Shown: positions 13,955 to 21,266 of the stretch, piece after piece | How positions within the stretch are numbered: position 1 is the first letter of the stretch | Layout: each line of letters begins with the position of its first letter | Assembly (NCBI GenBank): GCA_946999025.1 | Contig: CAMQBP010000005.1 | Location: 1-26,462 of the forward strand | Direction: 5' to 3' | Length of the DNA: 26,462 bases | DNA from: an uncultured Prevotella sp. | Lineage (GTDB): Bacteria; Bacteroidota; Bacteroidia; Bacteroidales; Bacteroidaceae | Program-made: the position numbers and the translations under genes | Notes under the pieces: generated by a model | Database searches by the model: none | What the model was told of the DNA's origin: nothing | The model's input: only the letters and a program-made list of their open reading frames with translations

Positions 13955-14450
13955 CCGTCCAATCGTCAGCTTGGTCGATACATTGTTTAATCTGTTCAAT
14001 GTCAAATCCCCTACCCATGGCAAAGCGGATGAGCTTCATGCTGCGCTCATAGTCATTACGCCCAGTGACGGTTTTCCACTTTCGATGGATGAGTGGCCGC
14101 AGGATGGCGATGTAGTCTTCGTCCGGAACCTCATCGAGAACCCTGTTAAACACATCCTTCGACACCCCTTTCTGATATAAGGCCTGCTCTATCTTGCGGC
14201 GTCCCCATTGGTTGTAAGTCATCTTGTCGTTGACAAACGCACGCGTGTAGCGTTCGTCATCAACGTATTTCCCGGCAATCAGTCGATCCATGATGCGCTC
14301 TTGAACCGCACTGTCCAAGCCCCAAAGACTCATCTTCCGAACCATCTCTCCGCTGCAGTGTTCTGCTTTGGCGCAAAGGGCAGACAGCTTGTTCCAAGCC
14401 TCTTTTTCGGTCATTTCTTTCTTTTCGTTCATCATCGGCAATGTTTTCAT
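13947..14450 (-). CDS. recX: Regulatory protein RecX
   Basis: A 167-residue RecX-like protein, which binds and restrains RecA filaments in the families where it was studied. It is almost wholly helical. RecX signatures are KAEHCSGEMVRKMSLWGLD, then IMDRLIAGKYVDDERYTRAFVNDKMTYNQWGRRKIEQALYQKGV, which corresponds to the W-G-x-x-[RK]-[IL]-x-x-x-L-x-x-K-G-[VI] motif of the second three-helix repeat, followed by a third repeat at the C-terminus. The start is ATG 14450 in ATGA, overlapping the prmC stop. A Met six codons earlier (14468) is less likely. It is followed by comF with an 8-nt overlap. recA itself is not in the window. Confidence 0.9.
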   Translation of the reverse strand: MKTLPMMNEKKEMTEKEAWNKLSALCAKAEHCSGEMVRKMSLWGLDSAVQERIMDRLIAGKYVDDERYTRAFVNDKMTYNQWGRRKIEQALYQKGVSKDVFNRVLDEVPDEDYIAILRPLIHRKWKTVTGRNDYERSMKLIRFAMGRGFDIEQIKQCIDQADDWTDD

Positions 14451-15310
14451 GATTTTTCGGTTTGACAAGGGCGGGTCGCTCTGGCCATTCTGTCCTTGCC
14501 AAAAGCGTCTTTTCTGATTTCAATATCGATGAAACCTACGTTTTTGAGCATTTCTTCCAGTTCGTTTTTGTATAGTGGATTGATTTCAACATACAGCTTT
14601 CCGCCGGGTTTGAGTGCTTCGATGGCATAGTTGGCAATGGCTTTGTAGAACAGCAACGGGTCATTTTGAGGAACAAACAAAGCCGTGGATGGCTCGAATT
14701 TCAGCACGTTTTGCGCCATTTCTGCTGCTTCAGAAGGACAGATGTAGGGTGGGTTTGATGCAATAATGTCCCATTTCATCGAGTCTTTTGGCGCCGCTAA
14801 GGCATCCTGAAGCGCAAAACTAACAGGTGCCTGCCATGCCTTTGCGTTTTCGCTCGCTATCCGCAACGCATCCTGAGAGATGTCCCACGCCGACACAGCA
14901 CCACCTGGAATGTCCAAACTGAGCGTCACTGCGAGGCATCCCGAGCCTGTTCCGATGTCCAAAACCGTGATGGGATTCCCGTCAGCTGGTGTTTGTTCGC
15001 TGACTATCCACGCACAAAGTTCCTCCGTCTCGGGTCGTGGAATCAGTACACCTGGTGCCACTTTAAACCTGCGACCGGCAAACTCAGCCTCGCCCAATAC
15101 ATATTGTACGGGTTCTGCTTGCAGCAACCGCTGCATGATTTTCTCCAAAGAACGACCTTCTTCTGCCGATAAATCGTTAACTTTGCCACACAGAATATCG
15201 GTGAGTGTCAATCCATAACGCACCTCCAATACCGTTCTGACCACTGCTTTTGCTTCGGTTTCATCGTATAGGGGGGTGAGTTGTTCCCAAAGTTCCCGAT
15301 AATTTTTCAT
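14447..15310 (-). CDS. prmC: Peptide chain release factor N5-glutamine methyltransferase
   Basis: A 287-residue PrmC (HemK), which methylates the GGQ glutamine of release factors RF1 and RF2 using S-adenosylmethionine. The N-terminal helical RF-binding domain covers about residues 1-85, and LIPRPETEEL (89-98) is the usual linker. The class I methyltransferase core has VLDIGTGSGCLA (116-127) for SAM and the catalytic N186-P-P-Y189 in IIASNPPYICPSE. The length is typical. It begins 29 bp from the divergent ribD start. The promoter -7 box TATATTTG ends five bases before its ATG. Confidence 0.95.
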   Translation of the reverse strand: MKNYRELWEQLTPLYDETEAKAVVRTVLEVRYGLTLTDILCGKVNDLSAEEGRSLEKIMQRLLQAEPVQYVLGEAEFAGRRFKVAPGVLIPRPETEELCAWIVSEQTPADGNPITVLDIGTGSGCLAVTLSLDIPGGAVSAWDISQDALRIASENAKAWQAPVSFALQDALAAPKDSMKWDIIASNPPYICPSEAAEMAQNVLKFEPSTALFVPQNDPLLFYKAIANYAIEALKPGGKLYVEINPLYKNELEEMLKNVGFIDIEIRKDAFGKDRMARATRPCQTEKS

Positions 15311-15315
15311 GGCAA

Positions 15316-15348
15316 CAAATATAATAAAAAAATAAGAACATGAACCAA
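15316..15348 (-). promoter_or_regulatory. Probable prmC promoter
   Basis: On the minus strand TATATTTG (15323-15316) matches the -7 consensus. TTGG (15348-15345) at 21 bp spacing is a passable -33 element. The box ends five bases before the prmC ATG, implying a leaderless message. The region overlaps the start of ribD on the other strand. Confidence 0.6.
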
Positions 15349-16284
15349 GAAGAGCTCGATAAAATGTACATGCGACGCTGCCTTCAGCTGGCCAAGCAGG
15401 GTAGGGCTTTGGCCAAGCCCAATCCCATGGTGGGTGCAGTGATTGTTTATCAAGGCAGAATATTGGGTGAAGGTTATCATGTGCGGTGTGGACAGGCTCA
15501 TGCTGAGGTCAACGCCTTCGCATCTGTCCGTCCTGCTGACGAGCCTTTGCTGACGCAGAGCACGCTCTATGTCAGTTTGGAGCCTTGTTGTCACACAGGC
15601 AAGACCCCTCCCTGCGCCGATTTGATTATCAGGAAGCAGGTGAAACGCGTGGTATGTGGCTGCATTGACCCATTTGCACAGGTGCACGGACGCGGTGTGC
15701 AGAAACTTCGTGATGCCGGCATTGACGTGACGGTTGGCGTGTTGGGCGACGAGTGCCGTGCGCTGAATCGGCAGTTCAACGTGTACAACACGCTTGAACG
15801 ACCCTATATCTTACTGAAATGGGCTCAAACCATCAATGGTTTTTTAGATGCCGACGGCGAGGCTTTCGCATTGTCCACACCATTCACCCAGATGCTGGTG
15901 CATCGGTTGCGGGCGCAGTATGATGCCATTCTTGTTGGTCGCGTGACGGACGAACGCGAGCATCCGCTCCTCACGGTGCGTGAATGGTCGGGCCCCGATC
16001 CCTTGCGCTTGGTGCTGCACGGCGGCATCACGCTGCCTCAGTTGTTGGCAGATTTGCATCAACAGCATGTGCAGTCGTTGATGGTAGAGGGTGGAGCCAA
16101 GACGTTGCAGAGCTTCATCGATGCAGGTTTGTGGGACGAAATACGCGTGGAGACCAGTCGTATGTTGGTCTCGGGGGGTACGAAAGCACCCGTTTTACCA
16201 GCGGGTCTGACTTTGTGGAAGCGTGAGATGTATGATGGTAATGTGGTGGATACGTTCGGTCGAAGGGAAACCTTGGACATCTGA
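15340..16284 (+). CDS. ribD: Bifunctional riboflavin deaminase/reductase RibD with shortened reductase domain
   Basis: A 314-residue RibD, which carries out the second and third steps of riboflavin synthesis from GTP: deamination, then reduction of the pyrimidine. The deaminase domain (about 1-145) is intact: H54 and E56 in HAEVNA, and the zinc ligands C83 and C92 in EPCCHTGKTPPC. The reductase domain (about 146-314) keeps RPYILLKWAQTINGFL at its start, a VGRVTDEREHPLLTVR segment, the VEGGAKTLQSFIDAGLWDEIRVE motif and a final APVLPAGL. About 45-50 residues usual between PLRLVL and the VEGG motif seem to be missing: the PLRLVLHGG segment runs almost directly into ITLPQLL. The domain may be a compact form or impaired. 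Total length is below the 330-370 of most RibD. The start is ATG 15340. Confidence 0.93.
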   Translation: MNQEELDKMYMRRCLQLAKQGRALAKPNPMVGAVIVYQGRILGEGYHVRCGQAHAEVNAFASVRPADEPLLTQSTLYVSLEPCCHTGKTPPCADLIIRKQVKRVVCGCIDPFAQVHGRGVQKLRDAGIDVTVGVLGDECRALNRQFNVYNTLERPYILLKWAQTINGFLDADGEAFALSTPFTQMLVHRLRAQYDAILVGRVTDEREHPLLTVREWSGPDPLRLVLHGGITLPQLLADLHQQHVQSLMVEGGAKTLQSFIDAGLWDEIRVETSRMLVSGGTKAPVLPAGLTLWKREMYDGNVVDTFGRRETLDI

Positions 16285-16361
16285 CGATCATGGTTCTCAA
16301 GGTCTGTTCCATAGGGTTGAAAACGACTGGACATCTCATTGAAAAATAAAGATTTATAGAT

Positions 16362-16407
16362 ACAAAAACAAACTCATTGAGATTGGGTGCCAATATCAAT
16401 GAGTTTG
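16362..16407 (-). terminator. Probable terminator of the helicase operon
   Basis: On the minus strand the 12-bp perfect stem CAAACTCATTGA / TCAATGAGTTTG, extended by an inner 5-bp stem, is followed by a T-rich run (TTTTTGTATC, 16368 downward). It lies about 40 bp after the stop of the 68-residue gene. The same DNA belongs to the third 22-bp-period locus. Confidence 0.6.
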
Positions 16408-16454
16408 CATGCCAATTGCATTGACTTTGAAGCCCAAAGTCAATGCAATTAAAT
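16367..16454. repeat. Third 22-bp-period locus, self-complementary
   Basis: Four consecutive 22-base blocks start at 16367, 16389, 16411 and 16433. Two of them begin GCCAAT and share ATTG or AATG followed by TTTG in the second half. Neighbouring blocks are reverse complements in part, so the locus folds into two hairpins. The stems are CAAACTCATTGA (16369-16380) with TCAATGAGTTTG (16396-16407), plus inner ATTGG with CCAAT; and AATTGCATTGACTTTG (16414-16429) with CAAAGTCAATGCAATT (16435-16450). The CAATnnCATTG-TTTG wording resembles loci 1 and 2, but no leader copy is present. Confidence 0.7.
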
Positions 16455-16655
16455 CTCTTTCGGCAAGCACTTGTCTTCGTCATTGCCTTGATGACTGAGT
16501 GACGACCCCTTCCCCCCTGCGATTTTATCATCCTGTTCGAGAATCTTTTCCACGCATTTGAAGGGGGCTGAAGGCGAGACTGAGATGGCGTAAACCATGC
16601 GATAACTCGGATAGCCCCAACTTCCTTCAGACCTAATGAAGTAGTTGCTTGTCAT
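16449..16655 (-). CDS. Small hypothetical protein, 68 residues
   Basis: A 68-residue protein starting at ATG 16655, one base after the TGA of the upstream gene (TGAAATG), which favours translational coupling. The sequence begins MTSNYFIRSEGSWGYPSYRMVYAISVSPSAPFKCVEKIL and ends in a charged tail (...DEDKCLPKEI). I do not recognise a family. It shows no signal peptide or membrane segment, two Cys and several aromatic residues. Its stop codon sits inside the right arm of the repeat hairpin. The placement and spacing support it as a real gene, but coding cannot be proven. Confidence 0.5.
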   Translation of the reverse strand: MTSNYFIRSEGSWGYPSYRMVYAISVSPSAPFKCVEKILEQDDKIAGGKGSSLSHQGNDEDKCLPKEI

Positions 16656-16656
16656 T

Positions 16657-17073
16657 TCAGGTTGTTTTGGTTTCGTTTTTGTTGTTGTTTGATAATCTTT
16701 GTTGGATGGCATCCATCTTTTTGAGGCGGTCTATCGAGTAAGTCTTGCTGTAATGATCAAGGAAATCGAACAGCGCAAAAGACTTCTTAAGCAGCAGGTC
16801 GCCTTCGGGTTTCGACACCATGTCAGCCTCTGCCAGATAGAGTTCGGCCAGCATTTCCATCTTGTAAATTCGCTTTTCCTTATCCTCTTGGCCAAGGGCC
16901 TTGATGACTTTTTCCACTGGTTGCAGATGGTAGAAGGTGTAAGGACCAACATATTGGTCGTACAGTTTTTTGAGTTCCTCGTGCCTGTCAGTCATTTCTT
17001 TCTTCTCTAACAGTCGGGCCAGGGCTGCCAGAAATTCGCGGATAAGCCGCATGATATAGTCGCGTTCTAACAT
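16657..17073 (-). CDS. DUF6483-like helical protein
   Basis: A 138-residue, strongly helical and charged protein starting MLERDYIMRLIREFLAALARLL. This N-terminal (D)YIMRLI...L.. segment resembles DUF6483, a family of unknown function; the assignment is from memory of the motif and is tentative. The rest (EELKKLYDQYVGPYTFYHL, KMEMLAELYLAEADMV, LLKKSFALFDFLDHYS) could form TPR-like helix pairs. No signal or membrane segment is seen. It follows the helicase by 31 bp and couples to the 68-residue gene, so the three are likely co-transcribed. Confidence 0.65.
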   Translation of the reverse strand: MLERDYIMRLIREFLAALARLLEKKEMTDRHEELKKLYDQYVGPYTFYHLQPVEKVIKALGQEDKEKRIYKMEMLAELYLAEADMVSKPEGDLLLKKSFALFDFLDHYSKTYSIDRLKKMDAIQQRLSNNNKNETKTT

Positions 17074-17104
17074 AATATATGGTGTTTAGGGATTTACAGC
17101 ATGT

Positions 17105-19084
17105 TTACCAAACAGAATCTTGTTGCAGACTCTGCGTATATTCATATAGTTTTTTATAGAAAGGATGGCGCACCAGCGTGGGAACATGTCCTAAGATGAT
17201 GAGTTTCATGCGGGATCGGGTCATGGCAACGTTCATCCTACGCAGGTCACGAAGAAAGCCTATCTGCCCATCATCGTTTGCCCTGACCAGCGAAATGAGT
17301 ATCACATCGCGTTCCTGTCCTTGAAAACCATCAACCGTGTTTATGCTGATGAGATGACGAAAAGGCTTGAAAAAGGGACGTTTTTTCACTAGTCGGCGCA
17401 AATACTGCACTTGTGCGCGATACGGAGAGATGATGCCTACGTCGACAGCTTCGTCCAATAAACGCTGTTTACCAATCTTATTGAAATACTGTTCCAGCGT
17501 GTTGAGGGTCAATTCGGCCTCATCTTGATTGATTCTGCCAAAGCTTTCACCTACAAAATGTTCCTGAAATGTCGGTGCGTCCGATGCAGATTCCTCGATG
17601 AAATGGGCGTTTTCTGCCTGTTCGGCGGTGTCTATCCACTGGATGGGAACATCATAATCCAAGATTCCCCGATACTTAATAGCTGGCGCACTCTGCACTT
17701 TTCCGTGATAAAACCAGTCGCTCGAGAAGCGCATAATCTGGTCATTCATGCGGTATTGCAAGCCAAGCATCGTCACTACTTCTGGTTTATTCTCTACAAT
17801 GCGCTGCATGAGCGTCTTGTCCAGACCTCCCTTTAAGGCAGCAATGCTCTTGATTGTCGGTGGCAACTGGCAGTGGTCGCCCGCCAACACCACGCGGTGA
17901 ACTTTCCGAATGGCAATCCAGCAGGCAGCTTCTAATGCCTGTGCGGCCTCATCAATGAACAATGTTTGATACTTTTGACCCATCAGAAGGCGGTTAGCGG
18001 CACCTGTTAAGGTGGAAGCGATGACCCTTGCTTCTCCAAAGAGCTGTGCTTTGATGCGTATCTCCAATTCGGTTGCCCGTTCTTGGAGACGTTCCACCTT
18101 TTGGTGAAAGCCAGAGCCGGCAGCCTTACGATGCTGTTTGAGTTGACGAAGGGCTTTGCGTATGGCCCACAATTGCGGATAATCGGGATGTGATTCGAAC
18201 CTTCGTTCGTAGGTAAACGATAGCATTTTATCGTTCACCCGTGTGGGATTGCCGATGCGAAGCACGTTCACACCTCGGTCAACAAGCCGTTCACTAATCC
18301 AATCGACCGCCATATTACTTTGCGCACAGACCAAAACTTGACTCTCACGCTTGAGGGTTTCGTAGATTGCCTCCACGAGTGTGGTGGTCTTTCCAGTACC
18401 CGGAGGACCATGAACCACCATCACATCCTTGGCTTTCAACACTTTGTTCACGGCTTCTGCCTGCAGGTCATTGAGCCAAGGAAAACGAATGTCATCAAAA
18501 GAAAAGCGTCCGGCAGTCTGTGATGACGAATAAAAAAGGTCGCGAAGATAGGCCAGTCGGTTGTCTTTGGCATTCATCACGCGGTCTAAGGCATCGAACA
18601 TTAGCCGATAAGAGGTCTCGTCAAAGAACAGTTGTACGCCCACCTGTTCGGCCGTTTGGATGGAGGTAACCATGCCATTGTCAGGCAACGTCACCACCAT
18701 TCGGTCGTTATCGGCATAGCTCACCATACCCGTGACGGGGAAATAAGAAAGTGATTTTGAAGCTGTGGATGCATTGTTTTTGCCCATTTCATCGTGTCTT
18801 CCTGCCTTCTGAACCATCTGAAAAAAGGCAATCGGTCGTCCGTATTCAAAGTTGTGACTGATTTCTTCATCGGCAGGACGAAACACTTCGACTGCCAACT
18901 GATTGAGTGAGTTGTAAAAACTCTTGCCCACGCGGACGGGAAACCATGCATCACCGCGCTTTACCTTTCTGGCTATACCCACCATCTCCGTCTGCTTGCG
19001 GAAAGCATCCTTCTCGGTTGCATACTCCAATTGGAGCAACAACTTCTGACGTTTGAGTTCTGAAATGGCCGATTGTGAGGACAT
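17105..19084 (-). CDS. Superfamily 1 helicase (Upf1/IGHMBP2-like AAA domain protein)
   Basis: A 659-residue SF1B-type helicase, predicted to unwind RNA or DNA with ATP in the cytoplasm. Residues about 1-200 form the N-terminal domain seen in IGHMBP2/Upf1-like proteins. Motif I is GPPGTGKTT (226-234). Motif II is DEAAQA (378-383), and motif III GDHCQLPPT (402-410). Motif V is NTVDGFQGQERDVILIS and motif VI RRMNVAMTRSR near the C-terminus, with the last Arg contacting ATP. A charged coiled-coil-like insert lies at about 300-350. It resembles the eukaryote-like helicases found in many Bacteroidetes; the substrate is unknown. The start is ATG 19084 (MSSQSA); the frame is open ten codons more. A -7 box lies nine bases upstream, divergent from the ABC gene promoter. 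Confidence 0.93.
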   Translation of the reverse strand: MSSQSAISELKRQKLLLQLEYATEKDAFRKQTEMVGIARKVKRGDAWFPVRVGKSFYNSLNQLAVEVFRPADEEISHNFEYGRPIAFFQMVQKAGRHDEMGKNNASTASKSLSYFPVTGMVSYADNDRMVVTLPDNGMVTSIQTAEQVGVQLFFDETSYRLMFDALDRVMNAKDNRLAYLRDLFYSSSQTAGRFSFDDIRFPWLNDLQAEAVNKVLKAKDVMVVHGPPGTGKTTTLVEAIYETLKRESQVLVCAQSNMAVDWISERLVDRGVNVLRIGNPTRVNDKMLSFTYERRFESHPDYPQLWAIRKALRQLKQHRKAAGSGFHQKVERLQERATELEIRIKAQLFGEARVIASTLTGAANRLLMGQKYQTLFIDEAAQALEAACWIAIRKVHRVVLAGDHCQLPPTIKSIAALKGGLDKTLMQRIVENKPEVVTMLGLQYRMNDQIMRFSSDWFYHGKVQSAPAIKYRGILDYDVPIQWIDTAEQAENAHFIEESASDAPTFQEHFVGESFGRINQDEAELTLNTLEQYFNKIGKQRLLDEAVDVGIISPYRAQVQYLRRLVKKRPFFKPFRHLISINTVDGFQGQERDVILISLVRANDDGQIGFLRDLRRMNVAMTRSRMKLIILGHVPTLVRHPFYKKLYEYTQSLQQDSVW

Positions 19085-19093
19085 AAGTACGGA

Positions 19094-19101
19094 CAAAGAT
19101 A
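19094..19101 (-). promoter_or_regulatory. Probable -7 box of the helicase gene
   Basis: On the minus strand TATCTTTG (19101-19094) fits TAnnTTTG. A good -33 match was not found at the expected spacing. The box ends nine bases before the ATG. Confidence 0.5.
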
Positions 19102-19154
19102 CGTATTTTAGCAAGAATTGACGAGCTACAAACGTTATATTTTGCGTAATTCGC

Positions 19155-19162
19155 TATCTTTG
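19155..19162 (+). promoter_or_regulatory. Probable -7 box of the ABC ATPase gene
   Basis: TATCTTTG fits the consensus and ends eight bases before the ATG at 19171. The -33 element is weak. This box and the helicase one lie 53 bp apart, back to back. Confidence 0.55.
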
Positions 19163-19170
19163 CAACAGAC

Positions 19171-19938
19171 ATGCAGACCATTCAATTATACAATTTGTCC
19201 ATCGGATACGGCAAGCACACGGTCGTATCGGATATCAACGCTACTCTGAACAGCGGGCGGTTGACCTGTTTGCTGGGGCGAAATGGTGTGGGAAAATCTA
19301 CGCTTTTGCGCACACTGGCGGGCTTTATACCGCCCATAGCGGGCGAAATATACATTCAAGGTACGCCCTTGGAACGGCTATCCCACCACGAATTGGCCGA
19401 AAAAATCAGCGTGGTTCTGACGGAAAGAATGGACATTCGGAATCTTACCGCAGCCGAATTGGTGGGCTTAGGGCGTACGCCCTACACGGGATTTTGGGGC
19501 GTTTTGTCGGCTGAAGACCGTAAAATCATCTCGAATGCCATGCAACTGGTGGGCATCGAGCAGTTGGCTAAAAGGAATATTTCGAGCCTAAGCGACGGTG
19601 AACGCCAAAAGGTAATGATAGCAAAAGCTCTGGCACAGCAAACGCCCATCATCATCTTAGACGAACCAACGGCCTTTCTTGATTTTCAAAGTAGGGTAGA
19701 CACACTGCGTCTGTTGGCCCAATTGGCACACGAATTGGATAAGACCGTGTTCTTATCCATCCATGATATCGAACTGGCTTTACAGATAACAGACGAGATA
19801 TGGCTGCTGGATGATCAACGAAAGCTACACACTGGGACGACGAAACAGCTCATAGAAGATGGCACTTTGCACCATTTCATCGAAAGTGAACATATCCGTT
19901 TTGATGCCGATGACAGAGTTGTCAGACTTCAAAAATGA
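19171..19938 (+). CDS. ABC transporter ATP-binding protein, siderophore/heme/cobalamin type
   Basis: A 255-residue ATPase of the FecE/FhuC/BtuD kind, which powers uptake of iron chelates or cobalamin across the inner membrane. Walker A is GRNGVGKST (36-44), the signature is LSDGERQK (140-147), Walker B is IIILDEPTAFLD (160-171), the D-loop follows, and the switch His is H198. At the Q-loop the usual Gln appears as Thr-Glu (VVLTERMD, 82-88). I believe this is seen in related Bacteroidetes proteins, but it departs from the general consensus. No permease or substrate-binding gene lies next to it in this window, so it is an orphan here. The start is ATG 19171. It is divergent from the helicase gene and convergent with the alpha/beta hydrolase gene. 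Confidence 0.9.
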   Translation: MQTIQLYNLSIGYGKHTVVSDINATLNSGRLTCLLGRNGVGKSTLLRTLAGFIPPIAGEIYIQGTPLERLSHHELAEKISVVLTERMDIRNLTAAELVGLGRTPYTGFWGVLSAEDRKIISNAMQLVGIEQLAKRNISSLSDGERQKVMIAKALAQQTPIIILDEPTAFLDFQSRVDTLRLLAQLAHELDKTVFLSIHDIELALQITDEIWLLDDQRKLHTGTTKQLIEDGTLHHFIESEHIRFDADDRVVRLQK

Positions 19939-20035
19939 AGATTTCATCGGCGTTTTCTCATGAAGGAGTTCTCTCGGGCCAGTCATTTGTGCGGAATGGC
20001 ACAGCTGGAGGACTGGCAGGAGTACACGAGGGGTG

Positions 20036-20992
20036 TCACGGAATGTATCGGCTGACAAATTTCTTCACAACTTCCGTATATTCTTGTCGATGATCCTTGT
20101 AGCTTTCAGCGTGTTTAGAACCCTTGGCTATCCACAACTGTTTCGGTTGAGATTTGGCCTTGTAAAGCGGATAAACCATGTCGGTTCGCACGTATGTATC
20201 GCGGTCGCCATGGATGAAGAGCATGGGCTTTTTGCATTTGGCCACCTGCTTCAAGGGTGAAGCCTCCTCAAACGACCATCCGTACAGCAGCTTGTTTAGT
20301 GCGCTGGCCGTGTAAAGTAGGGGGAAGGGAGGTAGCCCAAACTGCGTTTTCAGTTCGTTTTTGAACTCGTCCCACACGCTGGTGTAGCCACAATCCTCCA
20401 CAAAGCACTTGACATAGTCGGGGGTGTCTTCACCCGAAACGCACATGGTGAGTGCGGCTCCCATGGAGATACCGTGGACAACTTGCTCGGAATGACCGGT
20501 TGAATCGCTGAAAAGCGAGTCGGCAATGGCCATCCAGCGCAGCACGTCGTGGCGCTCTTTCCATCCCATTTGTATCATCTTACCTTCGCTCCAGCCATGC
20601 GCGTGGTGGTCGGGCAGCAGCACATTGTAGCCCATCCGGGCGTAGATGTAGGCTATCTGCATCATGCCCGTATGAGAGTCGTGGTAACCATGCAGCACAA
20701 CAGCCGTCTTGCGGGTGGGTTGTGGCGCATAAACGAAAACGGCATGATGCTGCTCATTGTCTTGCATCGCTACCAGGGTATCATGGATGAGGTTGCCTTG
20801 GGTCAGACTGTCTATCCAGGGTTTAATTTCAGGATTGTTATTGATGACGTGCGCAAACCGGTCTTTGTAGGACACGTTGATGGGGTAAGGGCGCCTCAAC
20901 GAATATTCTATCATGTATATACTGCCACCAACGATTGCCAGTAGCACAACGATGATGGAAGTGGTTAGTGAAACCTTAAGTATTTTTCTCAT
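20036..20992 (-). CDS. Alpha/beta hydrolase, membrane-anchored
   Basis: A 318-residue alpha/beta-hydrolase fold protein. An N-terminal hydrophobic helix (about residues 8-28) acts as an uncleaved anchor or signal, so the catalytic domain is probably periplasmic. The nucleophile Ser176 is in GISMGAA, the acid Asp265 is probably in HGDRDTYV, and His294 in GSKHAESY completes the triad. LHGYHDSHTGM near 100-110 is the oxyanion loop. The pattern resembles the 2-acyl-glycerol esterase/BEM46-like group, but the substrate cannot be named. A possible -7 box (21126-21133, minus strand) would give a leader of over 100 nt. It converges with the ABC ATPase gene. Confidence 0.9.
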   Translation of the reverse strand: MRKILKVSLTTSIIVVLLAIVGGSIYMIEYSLRRPYPINVSYKDRFAHVINNNPEIKPWIDSLTQGNLIHDTLVAMQDNEQHHAVFVYAPQPTRKTAVVLHGYHDSHTGMMQIAYIYARMGYNVLLPDHHAHGWSEGKMIQMGWKERHDVLRWMAIADSLFSDSTGHSEQVVHGISMGAALTMCVSGEDTPDYVKCFVEDCGYTSVWDEFKNELKTQFGLPPFPLLYTASALNKLLYGWSFEEASPLKQVAKCKKPMLFIHGDRDTYVRTDMVYPLYKAKSQPKQLWIAKGSKHAESYKDHRQEYTEVVKKFVSRYIP

Positions 20993-21125
20993 CAGAATCT
21001 TAGTTGTTTATGGGTGGTTTTGTACATTGTGTCCTTGCTGCCATATAGACAAATAAGGTGAGTATAAGTACATGTGCCTTTTTTGTTTTTAGTTATGACG
21101 GGGTTGTGAATCGTCAATGATGTTT

Positions 21126-21133
21126 CAAAGTTA
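21126..21133 (-). promoter_or_regulatory. Possible -7 box of the alpha/beta hydrolase gene
   Basis: On the minus strand TAACTTTG (21133-21126) fits TAnnTTTG but has no good -33 element at 19-21 bp. The 274-bp interval (20993-21266) otherwise shows only the P-ATPase promoter on the other strand. Confidence 0.35.
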
Positions 21134-21227
21134 CATATTTTAATCCGAATAGTTGGTAGAAAGAAGAAGTTGTAGCATCTTTTTACAATTATTAGTAAAA
21201 TGAGCCAAGAGGAATTATTGCTTTTAT

Positions 21228-21258
21228 TTTGCTATGCTCTTGAATTCAAGTAACTTTG
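21228..21258 (+). promoter_or_regulatory. Promoter of the P-ATPase operon
   Basis: TTTG (21228-21231), N19 and TAACTTTG (21251-21258) match the consensus exactly. The box ends eight bases before the ATG at 21267, implying a leaderless or nearly leaderless message for the four-gene operon. Confidence 0.82.
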
Positions 21259-21266
21259 CACAGATT

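Noticed and set aside
19939..20035. A terminator between the ABC ATPase and the alpha/beta hydrolase genes
   Set aside because: GCCAGTC and GACTGGC can pair around 19979-20017, but the loop is long and no T-run follows on either strand, so it is not listed as a feature.
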